A DNA stretch of 45,624 nt. Origin: Haplosporangium gracile. Taxonomy: Eukaryota > Mortierellomycota > Mortierellomycetes > Mortierellales > Mortierellaceae. The DNA lies in NCBI GenBank assembly GCA_015499985.1, contig JAAAUF010000010.1, forward strand, positions 82,437 to 128,060, read 5' to 3'. The notes under the pieces are model-generated. The model searched no databases. It had not been told where the DNA came from and saw only the letters and a program-made list of their open reading frames with translations. Of the stretch, positions 34,232 through 45,624 are shown piece after piece (position 1 is the stretch's first letter; every line of letters begins with the position of its first letter). The position numbers and the translations under genes are program-made.

Positions 34232-35859
34232 ATGTCCGCCATCAACTACTCAAAGTGGGACGACCTTGAAATCTCGGACGACTCGGATATTGAATGCCAC
34301 CCTAACGTATGTCTCTCTTTTATTTGCTTGACAGAACGAGATCACACCCACCGCATATAACAACAACAATGACGTCTTGTGAGCACCGCACACTGACCAG
34401 TTTAACTCTTTCAAACTTTTCATACAGGTCGATAAGCGCTCGATGATCCGCTGGAAGCAGGAGCAGATCCACCGCGAGCGTGACGCTCGTCGTACCAAGA
34501 TCGTCGCCTTGAAACACGAGGCCGACACCCTCAAGAAGCAGCTTGACAGGATAGAAAAGACTGCCCAACAGCCTGACCTCGAGAAAAAGTACAACGACAC
34601 CCTTGCTCAGCTCCACAAGCTCGAGATGATTGAGAATAAGAAGCTGACCTCCGATAAACTCGTGACTGGATTCGACAAGACCGTAAGCATCATCTTCAAC
34701 TCTTTCTCTGGTATGGTTGTATTGTGTCCTCGTCCTAATGCCACGTCTTCTTGTCGATTTCTCACTTTTAGGCTGTCACCAAGGCTGTCCAGCCCCCCAA
34801 GAACGAAAAGCCAGTCAAGAAGGTCGTGGAAAAGACAAAGGTTATCGAGACACTGAACCCTGGTAGCACTGTAGGTTATTTCTTAGTCAGGACATCTCGC
34901 GATAATCTACAAAGTGTCGTCTCTTATTCTATGCTAATTTCTTTCCTTTCAATCGTGTCATGTAGGGCGGGGTTCCTGCACCAAAGGGCAAGAAGGCACC
35001 AGCATCTGCACCAGTAGTGGACGATGATTCAGATTCGGAGGATGATGTCGAGGTGACAGAGGTCGCCCTCGGCTTCTCTCGTATCAAAGGATTGGACGCC
35101 TCCTTGGCCTACATCTCTAAGCATCCATATCTCAGCACCCAAAAGTACTCTGACGAAATCATGGCTCAAGCCTTCAAGGCTCAGATGGACGGTGATGAGG
35201 CTCATGCTAACACCTGTGTCCACCAGGCTCTTATCCTTCAATACTGCGCCCAGCTCGGCAAGGACGGTGTCGGTCTTTTCTTCCACCGGTAGGTCAATTT
35301 TGATGGCATAAAGGCATTCTGGATGATATTTCATGACACTATATCACAAGTGACACGCACTAATGCCACCTTGTTACTGAAAAAAAATGATAGCATTCGT
35401 GATCCTGGACACCCTGCGCTGAAGATTTTCCAGAACGACTGGAAGGATACGTACACGAGGATCAAGGAGCGCTGCAAGGTGCTTGCTCAGGAGCGTGCTG
35501 TCAGTGGAGGACCCGGTGTCGAGACCATTCAGCTCCAGGCCGCAGACCCCGGCACTCAAATTCACATTACCGGACCTCCTGAAGACGCAGACCCCAAGGT
35601 GCACGAGATTTTTGCTGCTTTGCCTGAGGATTTCCAGGAGGCCATTCATTCTGGATCACTGGATAATGTCAATAAGTCGCTGGAGGGTATGAGTGTCCAG
35701 TTGGCAGAGGAGGTTGTGCGCGTGTGCAACCAGGTTGGGTTTTTGAGTATTGAAGGCGATATCATTGACACGATCAAGGGAGAGACTATTGCTGACCGTC
35801 AAGCAGAGATGGCTGCTGCTGCCGCCGCAGCTGCTTCTACTGAGGGCGACAAGGCATAA
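34232..35859 (+). CDS. CDC37: Hsp90 co-chaperone Cdc37
   Basis: Cytosolic co-chaperone that loads protein kinases onto Hsp90. Five exons: 34232-34306, 34428-34682, 34772-34870, 34966-35288, 35394-35859; all phases close, giving 405 aa. The hallmark N terminus is present: YSKWDDLEISDDSD with a casein-kinase-2-type Ser15 (equivalent to human Ser13), then ECHPNVDKRSMIRWKQEQIH. A long basic coiled coil follows (about residues 26-100), then a Lys/Pro/Ala linker with an acidic cluster (DDDSDSEDD). The Hsp90-binding middle domain includes SRIKGLDASLAYISKHPYL, HQALILQYCAQLGKDG and LFFHRIRDPGHPALKIF. The C-terminal domain has AALPEDFQEAI, and the end is Ala-rich. Length is between human (378) and budding yeast (506) forms. 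An AATAAA lies 36 bp after the stop. TFC4 begins 194 bp downstream on the same strand. Confidence 0.96.
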
Positions 35860-35894
35860 CGCAACATTCTGTTGTGTTGTGCACATCCGCACTC

Positions 35895-35900
35895 AATAAA
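35895..35900 (+). terminator. Polyadenylation signal of CDC37
   Basis: AATAAA lies 36 bp after the CDC37 stop codon and is followed by a T-rich tract. It sits in the 194-bp gap before the next coding region, so 3'-end formation must occur close to the promoter of TFC4. Confidence 0.6.
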
Positions 35901-36053
35901 CTATTTTTTTATCAAAAAGTGCTCGTGACTGTTTCGACATGGAAGAGTGTTTTTTAAAAGCTGCGTTCGCTGCTTTTTATCTGTTCGCTTTCAGTTCTAC
36001 TCCACCAACAGGACAACCAACACCCTTTTTTTTTGCAACGCGCATTGGACAGA

Positions 36054-39000
36054 ATGGATTTCGGTCAAGGAGCAGGAGAACGCAGCTCGGAAATGTCCGG
36101 CACGACCTCCACATCCCATTCTAACAGCGATGTTCATGCAGACATCCTCGCTGATTTGGAGGCCTCATTCAAGGCCAGCCAGGAACAGAGCGCGTCCACT
36201 TCCTCTCTCTCGGGCGGCCATCCACTTTTGACGCGCCTCAACCAGAACTCGGCCGAGAGAGCACATGTCGCGGCGGTTGGACATCAGTTGGGCCCAGAAG
36301 GCACACTTGCCGCCCCTCGAGTTATCGGCGACTTTGTCGGACTACATAGTAACATTGACGTCAGGAGTAGTACCGGCGGTGCCGACAGTATGAGCGAGAC
36401 CATGGATAGCATTCGTCTCGGAGGCTTGGATGATGCATTCAACGACCTGGATGCAGTAGAAGGCGAGGAGTACGAAGATGTTGGCGATTTTGGGCTTCAT
36501 ATCAGTCAAAGTTTGAGCCTGCAGGCAGCTGACAGTGAGACTGAGAGAGTGAGGAGAAGCAAGGGTAAGCAAGTGGTCGCTTCGACTATGGCAACCTCTG
36601 TCGACCCCACGCAACTATACGGTGCCACAGGAGATGGGTAAGTTATTATGAATCCAGGAGTTTGTGTATCACTTCAGCCGCTGGAAGTGAGCTCAAAGTG
36701 GCTAATATATACTTTTTTTATTTAGTTTATCAACACCATGGGAGATTGCGGCTGGGTTAGAGCCGAGTATGCAGGATGATGACGATGACGATCTGGATCT
36801 GGATGTGGACGACCCGGCGATCGAAGAGCTTGGACTGGCCTTAGCTCCCAAATCAAAACGTGAAAAGAAAAAGGTACTTGTATCAAATCAGAACGGTATG
36901 TTGCACGTTAGAATCAACAAGTTATTGGACGCAAGCTCCACAGACTGACTCATCCCACTTTCACTTTCTTGGTTTTACAGATGCAAAAAAAGGGGGCCAT
37001 TATCTACCCTCCTGAGGTTCAAAAGTTGCTCGGACTCGCCAACAACGCCTACGTCAACAGGGACTATGATCAGGCAGTCGACTACTTCCAACAGGTCATT
37101 GTGACTCACCCCAACGTTTTTCAGGCCTGGAACATCATGGGAGTCATCCAAGAGGAACTGGGAAACACGGAAAAAGCTCTTCAGCTCTACCTCGTGGCTG
37201 CCCACTTGACACCCAAGGATGGAGCACTCTGGAAGAAACTGGCTGTCATCTCAAAGTGAGTCTTGTTCACACCGCTCAGAGGCGGTATCTGACATGATCG
37301 CAGGGACTTTGGAACGTGAAGTAACACGTTTGCATTTTCTTCCAACTAGGGACTGTGGTTACGATCAGCAGGCGTTGTACTGTTTTACGAGGGCATTCCG
37401 AGCGGACAAGAACGACATGGATGCGCTTTGGGACCGGTCCATCATGTACCAGATTTTGAAAGAACCGTTCAAGGCCATCCAGGGATTTCAAAAACTATTG
37501 AAAGTGAAACACCACTATATGCCGGCGCTCGAGGAGCTGGTCAAACTCTACAGTTCATTGGACCAGGACAACAAAAAGTACCGGGAGAATATGCACCAAG
37601 CCATGCTGGACTATGAGGCGGCCTACCTCCACTACTCGTCGCTTCCGGACAAGTTCTCGAACAACAGCACGGATCCCTTTGAAGTCGCCGACATAGATTA
37701 TGACAGTCAGCAAAGCGAGCCATTTGGATATTCTGCTCTGAACATGCTGAGCGAGCTGTACATTATGTTTGAGGAGTACGAGAAACCCATCGACATGATC
37801 AAGACTTGGTCCAGGAGATTACAGCGGAGGTCCCACCAGACTTGGTGGGATGATTACAAGGACGACCGGGAGTTTGACACAGAGCCAGATGATGAGGAGA
37901 TTCAGGCATCCTTGGGCGAGAACCGGACACGCGGGCTCCCAATCGATCTTCGCGTCAAACTCGGAATTTGTCGACTCATGATGGAAGAAGTCAAGGAAGC
38001 CAAGGTACGAGAATGCAATGGTATGCTTTTGAAAGCAACAGCGCCGAATTTTGGAGTAAATTATTCTAACAGAACCTCCTCCTAACTACCACATAGGCAC
38101 AATTCAAGTACCTCTGGCGATGCAGTGTTGAGGACTTTCCAGATCTGTACGAGGAGATTGCCGAGCTGTATGTCACCAAGCAGATGTGGAAGGATGGATA
38201 CAACGTCATCAGGGCAATGCTTCAGTACGATGAGATGGACATCCCCAAGATCTGGATTATGGCCGGAGAGTGTCTTCGCCACATGCGCCAATTCAAGGAG
38301 GCCAAGGACTATCTCGAGCAAGGTAACATAGACGCCCAGAACTCTGCGGAGGAAACCACGCTTTGATTTAGGAGAAGACAAGCTCTGACCGAATCATCTG
38401 TCGCTTTTCTTTTCAATTATAGCGCACCGAGCGGACCCTGAGAGTGTTGAACTCAGCATGATGTTGGCCGAAGTGTACGAGGAAACAGGGCAGCTGCAGC
38501 AGGCTCTAAAGCTCGCCAACTTTGGTAAGGAACAATAGGCCAATTATTGATAACTTTGAGCTAAATTAGTGGCGTGTCTTCTTTGTTCATGAGACAAACT
38601 CATATTCTTTTTTCTGCCTTCGCGAACAGTGAGACAGGTCAATGCTGAAAAGCAAGCAGAAGCAGACCAGAGGCGGAAAGAAGCCAAGGCGATCAGAGAC
38701 GCCAAAAGCAAGGACATACCATCCACACCTAGAACGCCTGCAAGCACATCAAGCCATCCGGTGGACAATTATGGGTACCGTGAACTGGCTCCTCGCCAGA
38801 CCACAACATCGGATGCCGCCAAGAACGCTTTGGCGCGTATCACAGAGGCAAGCCGGAGCAGGACAGCAGCTGAACGTTACAATAGCGCGGATCGGGATCG
38901 TGATATCCAGTTTGTACGAGCTGCACGAGAACAGGAGCGCGCCGACAAGTTGGCCGGCAGAGAGTTCCACACACAGGAATTGCGGGAAGTCATCGAGAAG

Positions 39001-42000
39001 TTCAATCGGGTGGATCTGATTTTCCAGCGAATCGATGAGAAGGAAAAGTCAAAGGTGTGGGAGAACAAGCGGGAGGCTGTCGACTTTACGCGCGAGGACA
39101 GGACCCAGTACATCCAAGTGGCTCGAGAGCTGATTGACATGTTTATGGGCAACAGGGCTTTTTTTGTCAAAGAGAAAATGAAGCCCTACATGGGCGCCGA
39201 GACTCGTGCATGGCGGTATCGACGCAGCCACAAAGAGGACCAGGACATTGTTCTGTCGGAGCACGCCACAGAGATGTCGGACAGACTAGGCAGGATGATG
39301 GGCCTGGCACCACCCAATCCGGTCGTTCCGGAGACCGTCGAGGTAGCGCCACCCCGTGCGCCTGCGACTTCGTACAAGGACGTGCCGTTCGATGCCTGGT
39401 ACCTGCTCATGATCCGCCAGGCTGTCTATCTCACCTTCGAGGATCGATACGAGGAGGCAATCGATTTGCTGATGGTCATGTACAGTGCCAACGTCTTTTA
39501 CGCGGTTCCCCGTCGGCGATCGGGAATCATGTTGGTGGTGCTCTCCTGCTCCATGTGGGTTGGCGACTATGACGCGATCATCAACGCGGGCCGATGGCTG
39601 TGCAATTTTGGTGGCGTTCGACCTTTCGCGCTCAAGCTCTTCCAGTCGATCTTTACACACGGACCTCGGGGACATCAACGGTTCTTTGCTTGGGTTCAAG
39701 CCAACACGTACAAGTACCTCAAGCGGAGTATTGACACGATGCGGGCATGTCTCGGCAGTAAAGTGCACGCCATCCGCAAGATCCACAAGGTTGGCAGGAA
39801 GGCTACGGTATACCCGAAACGGAGAGGACCCAGGAAATCATTCCCTGCCTTGAATCCGTCACTGGCTTCACCCAAGAAGCGACTCCGAGGCGATACGGAA
39901 GCATCACCTGTCAAGACGGCTGCTTTTCCTTGGAGAGGTTCCTCCATTGTGCTCCAAGCGCCCGTCACGATAGCTGAGGCCGTCACAGCTAACGCGTCAA
40001 GGCAGAGCACGCGGAGTCGATTGTTTAACGTAGGCACACCGACAGCAGTAGGCGAGGATCCATTCACTGACTCAGGAACCCCAGCCTCCTCATCCAATGG
40101 TGCGGGCGATACAACAACTGGGGGATCAAGCTCGACTGCCACAACTCCCGCTGCTGCAGAGGGACCGACCAAGTCTCTACGCCCTAAGGTCACATTTGCC
40201 GAGGCTGATAATGCAGAATTAGGATCAGCGGCTGCGCCGGACGCTGGATCGGACGATGCTACTGCCAATGACGAGGGGCGTGTTTTGCGGAGGAAGCGAC
40301 GGCTCGAGGTCGAGGATACTACGGAGGCTGATCTTGATGAAAGCGGTGAGGATGTCGACGATGAGGATGAGGACGACGATGACGACTATGATATCCACGA
40401 CGAAGCCTACAAGTCCGACGAGGATGAGGGCAAAGGGGCAGAGCATGACCCGGAGGAATACGAAACAGAGTGGGACCAGGGCGACCCTGACTTTCCTCGA
40501 CCAAATTCCAAAGGTTTTGGAAAACGACGAGGAGGACCTCTCTCTGGCACGGGTGGTTATGTTGACGATTACGAGGATGACGAGGAAGGCACCGACCTTG
40601 GGTCGTCACGAGGATCAGGCAAAGGAGGGCGAAAAAAGTCAAACGCTTGGCGGGACCAGTACAAACAATCGAATCGTTCCGACGGTCAAGTGGGGGTTAG
40701 AGATGACCTGACTCAGAGTCGTGGCAGGGGCATGAGGATGTTTACAAAGGACGTTTTTCCAAAGTTTCAAATGTCGCTCGTGATGCTCATGGGACATATC
40801 CTAGCCCACTCACGAACCCATCGCGGTTCAGCAAGTACGTTTGCTGTTAGTGTTGACATTCGAAATGCATGCGCTGTCACATAGACCATATTATGTCGAC
40901 TAACTTAAACTATTTTTGCTTTCTTTTGACTGCACTATAGTCCATTTCGCAGAGTGTATGGAGTATGCGCCCGAGAACCCGATGATTCAGCTCTACCTCT
41001 CAATCCAGTTCTTCAACTTGGCGATGCAGCGAACGACGACCAACCGACAAGTGGTCATGGGACAGGCACTGGTTTTTCTTCAAAACTACTACCATTTACG
41101 CAGAGCTGGGCATGGATCAATTGCATTTTCTGAGCGAGAGAAATTGAGCAAGGCGAAGGGCAAGTCTACCGAAACCGCTGCCGCTGCCGGCGCCCCTGTT
41201 TTCCCCATTATCAAGTCAAAGTCGGAGGACTGGAAGGATCAGGCAGAAAAAGCTTCCGCCGAGGCTGTTCGTACTGGCAGTAGCATTGTTGGCGTCTCTG
41301 CGTCCACACCCACCGTTCTCTCGGAACCTTTGTCGATCAAAGACGCACTGGCACCCGCTGCGCCTGTTAGTTCATCCTCATTGTTACCATCGGCGTCCAG
41401 TTCGGTATCTGCGGAGCTACCACGATTGACGCAATGTCAGCAGGAGGCAGAGTACAACTTTGCACGTGCATTTCATCAGATTGGACAGAAGAATCTGGCC
41501 ATTATCCACTATCGCCGTGTTTTGGAGTTGCCATCGTGGCGCCAAGTCGAGCGGGAACAAGAAGCGGCTCGCAAGGTACAAGAGCAGGCACTGAAGGGTG
41601 TTCGTCGGCAGGAGAGGGCTGAGTCTCGGTCGGTGGCGATTGAAAGGAAGATGGAACGTGCTCAACACATCCGAGAGCTTCGGGAAGCAAAGCTGGCGTT
41701 GAAGGAGGAGGCCAAGAAGCAGAAGATGGAGGAGAAGAAAGCTCGTGCGGATGCCAAGGCCGAGGCTATTGCATCTGGCATTGCTTTTGTTGCTGAGGAA
41801 GAGGATGATGTAGAAGAGGGGGAGATTGAGGAGATGGATGAGGATTTGGACGTCTTTGCGGGGGAGGAACTTGAGGATGAAGAAGAGGACCTTGTCAGTG
41901 ATGATGAGGGACAGAGCGATGAGACCTTGACCTCGGCGATGCCCTTGTTGACGCGTATCCAGGTTCAGGGCGTGGATGATGAGGACCCGACGGATTTGAA

Positions 42001-42094
42001 GCGGGAGGCAGCGTATAACCTTGCCAAGATCTATATGCTCAGTGGCGCGATGGGCGAAGCACAGCTTTTGATGCGAAAGTACTGCACTCTGTAA
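36054..42094 (+). CDS. TFC4: TFIIIC TPR subunit (Tfc4/Sfc4, GTF3C3 homologue)
   Basis: Subunit of RNA polymerase III factor TFIIIC; it binds the A-box side of tRNA genes and recruits TFIIIB. Eight exons: 36054-36637, 36726-36873, 36981-37255, 37350-38004, 38097-38322, 38423-38524, 38630-40834, 40941-42094. All phases close, giving 1782 aa. Residues 1-244 are Ser/Asp-rich. TPR units start near 245 (LLGLANNAYVNRDYDQAVDY, AWNIMGVIQEELGN, ALYCFTRAFRADKND). They continue through ALNMLSELYIMFEEYEKPI, LPIDLRVKLGICRLM, DGYNVIRAMLQYDEMD and FEDRYEEAIDLLMVMYSANV. Residues about 1045-1365 form a disordered insert with a strong acidic run (about 1225-1265). TPRs resume at GHILAHSRTHRGSA and AEYNFARAFHQIGQKNLAI. 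A charged coiled coil and acidic stretch precede the family-typical end AAYNLAKIYMLSGAMGEAQL. It is much longer than yeast (about 1025) or human (886), because of the inserts. The ATG at 36054 is the first in frame. Confidence 0.93.
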
Positions 42095-42738
42095 AAATAA
42101 CAACCCACACTCTTTTGAAAATAATGCATTACAATCACTCAGACTGGCAAGCACCTTTGCTAAACAAGTCAATAGAAGAAAAGAGAAAGCAATACTAAGG
42201 CGTAAGAAAACATGATTAGAAACAAGGTGAGGATGCTTACATGAAGCAAGGAGCAAAAACAAGAAAAGAAAGTAAAGTTGCGTCACTTTGATTTCTACCT
42301 GTTGCGGTTGATACCTCTCGAAAATTGGCAGGTCGACAGCAGAAATGAATACAAAAAAAAAAAAAAAAGATAGAAAGAATGACACAGGGCAGGGGCAGAC
42401 AGATGGGAAAAGGTGTTAACTGAGCAAGGAAGAGGAACCATCATTCGCATTAAGGTTGTAAATGATCCTCTGTTCCATCATCGTGAACCCATGTTGATGA
42501 AGACACTGTATTCCTGAAAGTGATGGCAAATCGCTGATAAGCAAATTTTAATAATTCAAGTGAGGAAGAGCAACCTGACGCGTATAAAATCGCGTTGGCT
42601 AATAAAAAAAAAGTCACTCGGAACTAATAAATCGCTCCTACCCTCACGCATATTTGACATCAACTGCAAATATTTTATTTTGTAATAAGAATGCAGAAGA
42701 TAAAAATGTGTCCTGGATCAAATGCAAATAAAGAAACA
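42095..42738. other. Intergenic, 3' flank of TFC4
   Basis: AT-rich sequence with a poly-A run (about 42353-42368). It separates the plus-strand TFC4 stop from the end of the minus-strand F-box pseudogene. No gene is seen. Confidence 0.65.
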
Positions 42739-43845
42739 TTAGCTGACAACTATTATTCCCACTTGATGATAGTCAGATGGGGGCAGCATGGGCTTGATGT
42801 ACCGATCCACCGTCCCCTTAGGATCCTCTAAACTGCTAGAGGCGATAATGGTCCACGTCAACCCCGACTCTCTTAATTGAATCAGTCGGTCCCTGATCCT
42901 GGCCATCACACTTGTTACTGGATCCTCTGAGGAAAGCGTCGGATCATGGGACCGCCAGATATATTCCAAGGTTAGCTTCTTAAGGTTAGGCAAAAACTCC
43001 AAGATATTAAAGAATTCCACGGGCGTTGCCTGATCCTAGATAAGTTACAGTGTTTCTAGTTGTGAGAAGGTACGTGACAGTTCCAGGGTCTCCCTTTTGA
43101 TCGGTCGAAATCTAGAGGGATCGTATACGCAGGAGTAGTGGTAGAGCCTTAGGAGGAGTTCCAAGAGCGACTGAAGCCTCAGGATGCAGACATCGTCCTT
43201 GAGCCAAGCAAGGTTGGTCAGAGGGGCGAAGATGTCGTACATGAGCTACTCCGGGATGAAACTGGGGTCGATCCAAGCAAGATGATTCGATTGTAGGGAC
43301 TCGAGCAACGGGTTTGCAAGGATCAATACTGCTGGACCGCAATCCAAGACTTGCCATGCCGCCTGTCACTGAGATATCCATCTGTCGGTAGGAGATCCAT
43401 GTAATAAAAGCGAGATCAGGTAGTTTTCGTAGATTTCGTTTCCGTGGTATCTTGTCAAGGGTGCCTTCTTCGGTCGCCAATCATTTCCAGTCTGTTAACG
43501 TCATAGACCGTCAAGGCCCTCAGGCGCGTGCAGGACTTGATGGAAAGGACGGCTTCGACAGTGACATCCCACTGAGTCGTGAGGTCTTGGATGTGTTGTC
43601 CGTGCTTAGTAAAAATGTCTCGAAGCCAGGCTTTTCAATACCGTCCTGCGGCTCCGAGGTCCTTCCTCGATGTCGATCTTGAGTTTCGAAAAGTGTTTGT
43701 CGTTGATGGTCCTCCAGACGGAAGGAGTGAAGAGTTGGCAGATTTGGACACAAGAAAGCAGATCGTGGCAGTCCAAATGCGATCCTATGATGGTCAGGAT
43801 CTTGGAGAGATACACCACCGCCGACTCCTGGGTATTGCTCGACAT
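42739..43845 (-). pseudogene. Degenerate F-box/LRR-type gene, copy 1
   Basis: An F-box protein gene (substrate adaptor of SCF ubiquitin ligases) that can no longer be read through. It keeps an ATG at 43845 and an F-box-like start (LTIIGSHLDCHDLLSCVQIC, then VWRTIND). The frame shifts near 43620-43640, after which another frame carries LRDIFTKHGQHIQDLTTQWD and LRALTVYDVN. It shifts again near 43470 to PDLAFITWISYRQMD, and later to NPLLESLQSNHLAWIDPSFI. In-frame stops follow before LMYDIFAPLTNLAWL (about 43253) and after TFSQLETL (a TAA and a TAG at about 43030-43045). The last open part contains ILEFLPNLKKLTLEYIW and ends at 42739. No GT-AG introns explain these breaks. A pyrimidine-rich leader still precedes the ATG. 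The similarity to Mortierella F-box families is from recall. Confidence 0.8.
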
Positions 43846-44225
43846 TATGAAAGGAGGAGGGGAAGTGGACGAGCGAGGGCAGGTTGAGGATAAGAGTGGG
43901 GGAAAAGTGCGAATAGAGAAGAATTTGAAAGAAGTTCGCGCCTGCGTAACACGCAATATAAAAATAAAAAAAAAAGAAAAAAAAAGAAAAAAAAAGTCTG
44001 GTGGAATCGTATCCGCCTCCAGCACAGCCCACATCTCACCACTTCCGTAGATTTGCAACGTAAATTTATTTAGTCAGCAAATAGTTTAGAAGCGATTATA
44101 GTGATGCAACATATCATGAACGTCCTCAAGCGCCTCATGTCCCATAGACGGAAACAATTTTTCCATAAACTCCCTCAGCATCAGTAATTTCTATCGTTGT
44201 CTATCTCCAAACTTAGAGATGGTTC

Positions 44226-44749
44226 TTAAAGACCTTGGACAATCTTTAGTCCAGGCCAGTTTTCCGCCATCCGCGCCAGCTCCTTGATCCCGATCCGATG
44301 ACTGACGCCCTCAAATCCAAATACCTCAAGTTGCTTGAGCGCACTCAAACGGTTCATCCTGATGCTTAGGTCAGTTCTAAGTCGTCATGGATAGGTGGAC
44401 TAACGCTCGTGTACAATCGACCGTCGACGTGCATGATCGAAATGTCACCGGTGATTAGGTGGAGTTCTTCGAAACCATACCGAAACTTGTATCCCAAGTC
44501 AAGTACTTTCAGCTGCGTCATCTCCACCAGTCGACTGTACACTAGCCCATGCAATACGTAACCATGCCTCTGTCTCTTCACAATCTCCCTCCCTCCGACA
44601 TCACCTTGCTCTTTCACCGACTCTTCATCTTTTCCCTTGCCATCCCGACCTGTGGCAGCCTCCCAAGCGTTGTAAATGTCCTGTTTCCTAAACCCCAATC
44701 GCTTCATCCCGATGATCTGACAATGGAGGGTCTCCAGTCCTGGACAGAC
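44226..44749 (-). pseudogene. F-box/LRR-type C-terminal fragment, copy 2
   Basis: The open part begins with CPGLETLHCQIIGMKRLGF and continues through LVYSRLVEMTQLKVLDLGY to IHDDLELT. There a one-base deletion near 44368 brings a stop. The adjacent frame continues with NRLSALKQLEVFGFEGV, HRIGIKELARMAENWPGLK and IVQGL, ending in TAA at 44226-44228. This is the C-terminal half of the same family as copies 1 and 3. No F-box start is visible in front of it on this strand, because copy 3 begins within about 80 bp. It is therefore a truncated and frameshifted fragment. Confidence 0.75.
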
Positions 44750-44829
44750 TCAAGGCTCGGCTAGAAGGTAGTCCGCAGTTTATCCGTCTTCCGGTAACGC
44801 AAAGGAAGGGTTAGGCTGGAAAGAACCGC

Positions 44830-45180
44830 CAGACCACATAGCACCTAAAGTCGTGGCCAGTTCTCTGCCATCCATGCCAGCTCTTTCTTCCCAATCCAAA
44901 GATCGACTCCCTCAAATCCAAACACCTCCAGATTCCCCAGCGTCTTTGGTCGATCGAAACCACACTCAAGATTCAGTTGAAGAGCGTTGTGAGTGGATTC
45001 AAGTCCTATGTAATAGCGACGACCATCCACCAGAGAGATCCCGGGCCTGTTGCTCTTGCGCGGGATAGGATGTGCTCTAGGTGTCTTATCGATACCGATT
45101 TCGAGCATCATTAAATTGACCAGTGTACCAAGCACGTCGTAAAATTGCCGATGTTGTCCCTTGCTGCGCTCATGTCCTGG
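44830..45180 (-). pseudogene. F-box/LRR-type C-terminal fragment, copy 3
   Basis: The open frame carries QFYDVLGTLVNLMMLEIG, then a variable segment, then TLGNLEVFGFEGVDLWIGKK and ELAWMAENWPRL. A TAG (44845-44847) stands where copy 2 has Lys (AAG) in the matching WPGLKIVQGL, so a single A-to-T change probably created it; VLCGL follows in frame. It matches the same region of the family as copy 2, so copies 2 and 3 are tandem paralogous remnants. Confidence 0.72.
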
Positions 45181-45624
45181 TGAAAGAATGCTTCTCTTTC
45201 ACGCCATTAATTATTTTTCTTGACTATGCATCAGCGCGCTCTTGATGTTTTCTGCTATTTTTTTTTCCAAAAGATAACTTCCTACTAGATAGCAAGCAAG
45301 CAATTCTAAGCCGTCGTTGCCCATGACGAGTTCTATGTCACTTCGATCCTTAGCAATAGACCAAAAACAAAAACACGCCATGCTTGCGCGTTCACACACG
45401 GAGAAAAACACATCGAGCCTACTTGTGAATTGATAATGGATGATGGCGGAGCAGAAAAGATAAAAAAAAAATGCGCACGCAAGTGGATTGATGAATTGGT
45501 TCACCTATTAAGGGCATTGGCGAGTCGCCTCACCATCCACTATTACCTACTACCATTACCATAACCATAACCATAACCACGAAGGTCGTCGTCGTTGCGA
45601 AGCACTAAAAAACATGTGTATACG
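45181..45624. other. Intergenic right end
   Basis: AT-rich sequence without a supportable gene. Near the edge (about 45551-45580) is a short repeat of CCATAA units. It does not match the TTAGGG telomere repeat and is too short to mark a chromosome end. Confidence 0.55.

Noticed and set aside
39286..40268. Minus-strand ORFs inside exon 7 of TFC4
   Set aside because: Shadows of the long plus-strand exon; no independent start context or family similarity.
41417..42385. Minus-strand ORF of 322 codons opposite the end of TFC4
   Set aside because: Leu/Phe-rich antisense of an acidic, Lys/Glu-rich coding segment; TFC4 C-terminal motifs clearly assign the plus strand.
45551..45580. CCATAA repeat at the right end as telomeric or subtelomeric repeat
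   Set aside because: Only a few units and not the TTAGGG/CCCTAA type expected in this group.

Overview
The window looks like nuclear DNA of an early-diverging fungus, most likely Mucoromycota, with Mortierellaceae as the best guess. The protein-coding genes carry GT-AG introns, mostly 90-170 nt and often with CTAAC/CTAAT-like branch sites. The standard code reads through everywhere. The conserved genes are eukaryotic housekeeping families. The right end holds decayed F-box/leucine-rich-repeat genes of a type I recall as strongly expanded in Mortierella; that recollection, not a search, supports the family-level placement.

Layout, left to right. A small unrecognised coiled-coil protein lies on the minus strand (1820-2476). 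About 9 kb of AT-rich, simple-repeat-rich DNA follows, with at best one very small spliced ORF (3808-4023). Next is an intronless, codon-optimised secreted protein resembling a lytic polysaccharide monooxygenase (11528-12235, plus), followed by a 10-N assembly gap. Then comes a minus-strand run of three genes: mitochondrial SUGCT-like CoA-transferase (13022-15232, 5 exons), gamma-tubulin complex component GCP3/Spc98 (16114-20506, 10 exons) and a large homeodomain transcription factor (20757-23391, 2 exons). About 8 kb without a supportable gene follows (23.4-31.4 kb), full of strand-asymmetric purine/pyrimidine tracts and microsatellites. An unrecognised Ser/Arg/Gln-rich protein lies on minus (31443-32933). 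Two tightly packed plus-strand genes come next: the Hsp90 co-chaperone CDC37 (34232-35859, 5 exons) and the TFIIIC TPR subunit TFC4/Sfc4 (36054-42094, 8 exons), only 194 bp apart. The window ends with three fragments of F-box/LRR-type genes on minus (42739-45180), broken by frameshifts and stop codons.

The genes do not form a pathway. They cover basic cell functions: microtubule nucleation, kinase chaperoning, RNA polymerase III transcription and mitochondrial CoA-ester metabolism, plus one regulator and one secreted enzyme. I built the exon structures by hand from splice sites, reading phase and similarity to remembered families. All phases close for SUGCT, GCP3, the homeodomain gene, CDC37 and TFC4. 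I found no convincing tRNA, rRNA, CRISPR array, transposon or new biological system. The more unusual items are an intragenic 141-bp tandem duplication in the homeodomain gene, a possible kilobase-scale pyrimidine-rich leader upstream of that gene, acidic insertions in TFC4, and the decaying F-box array.
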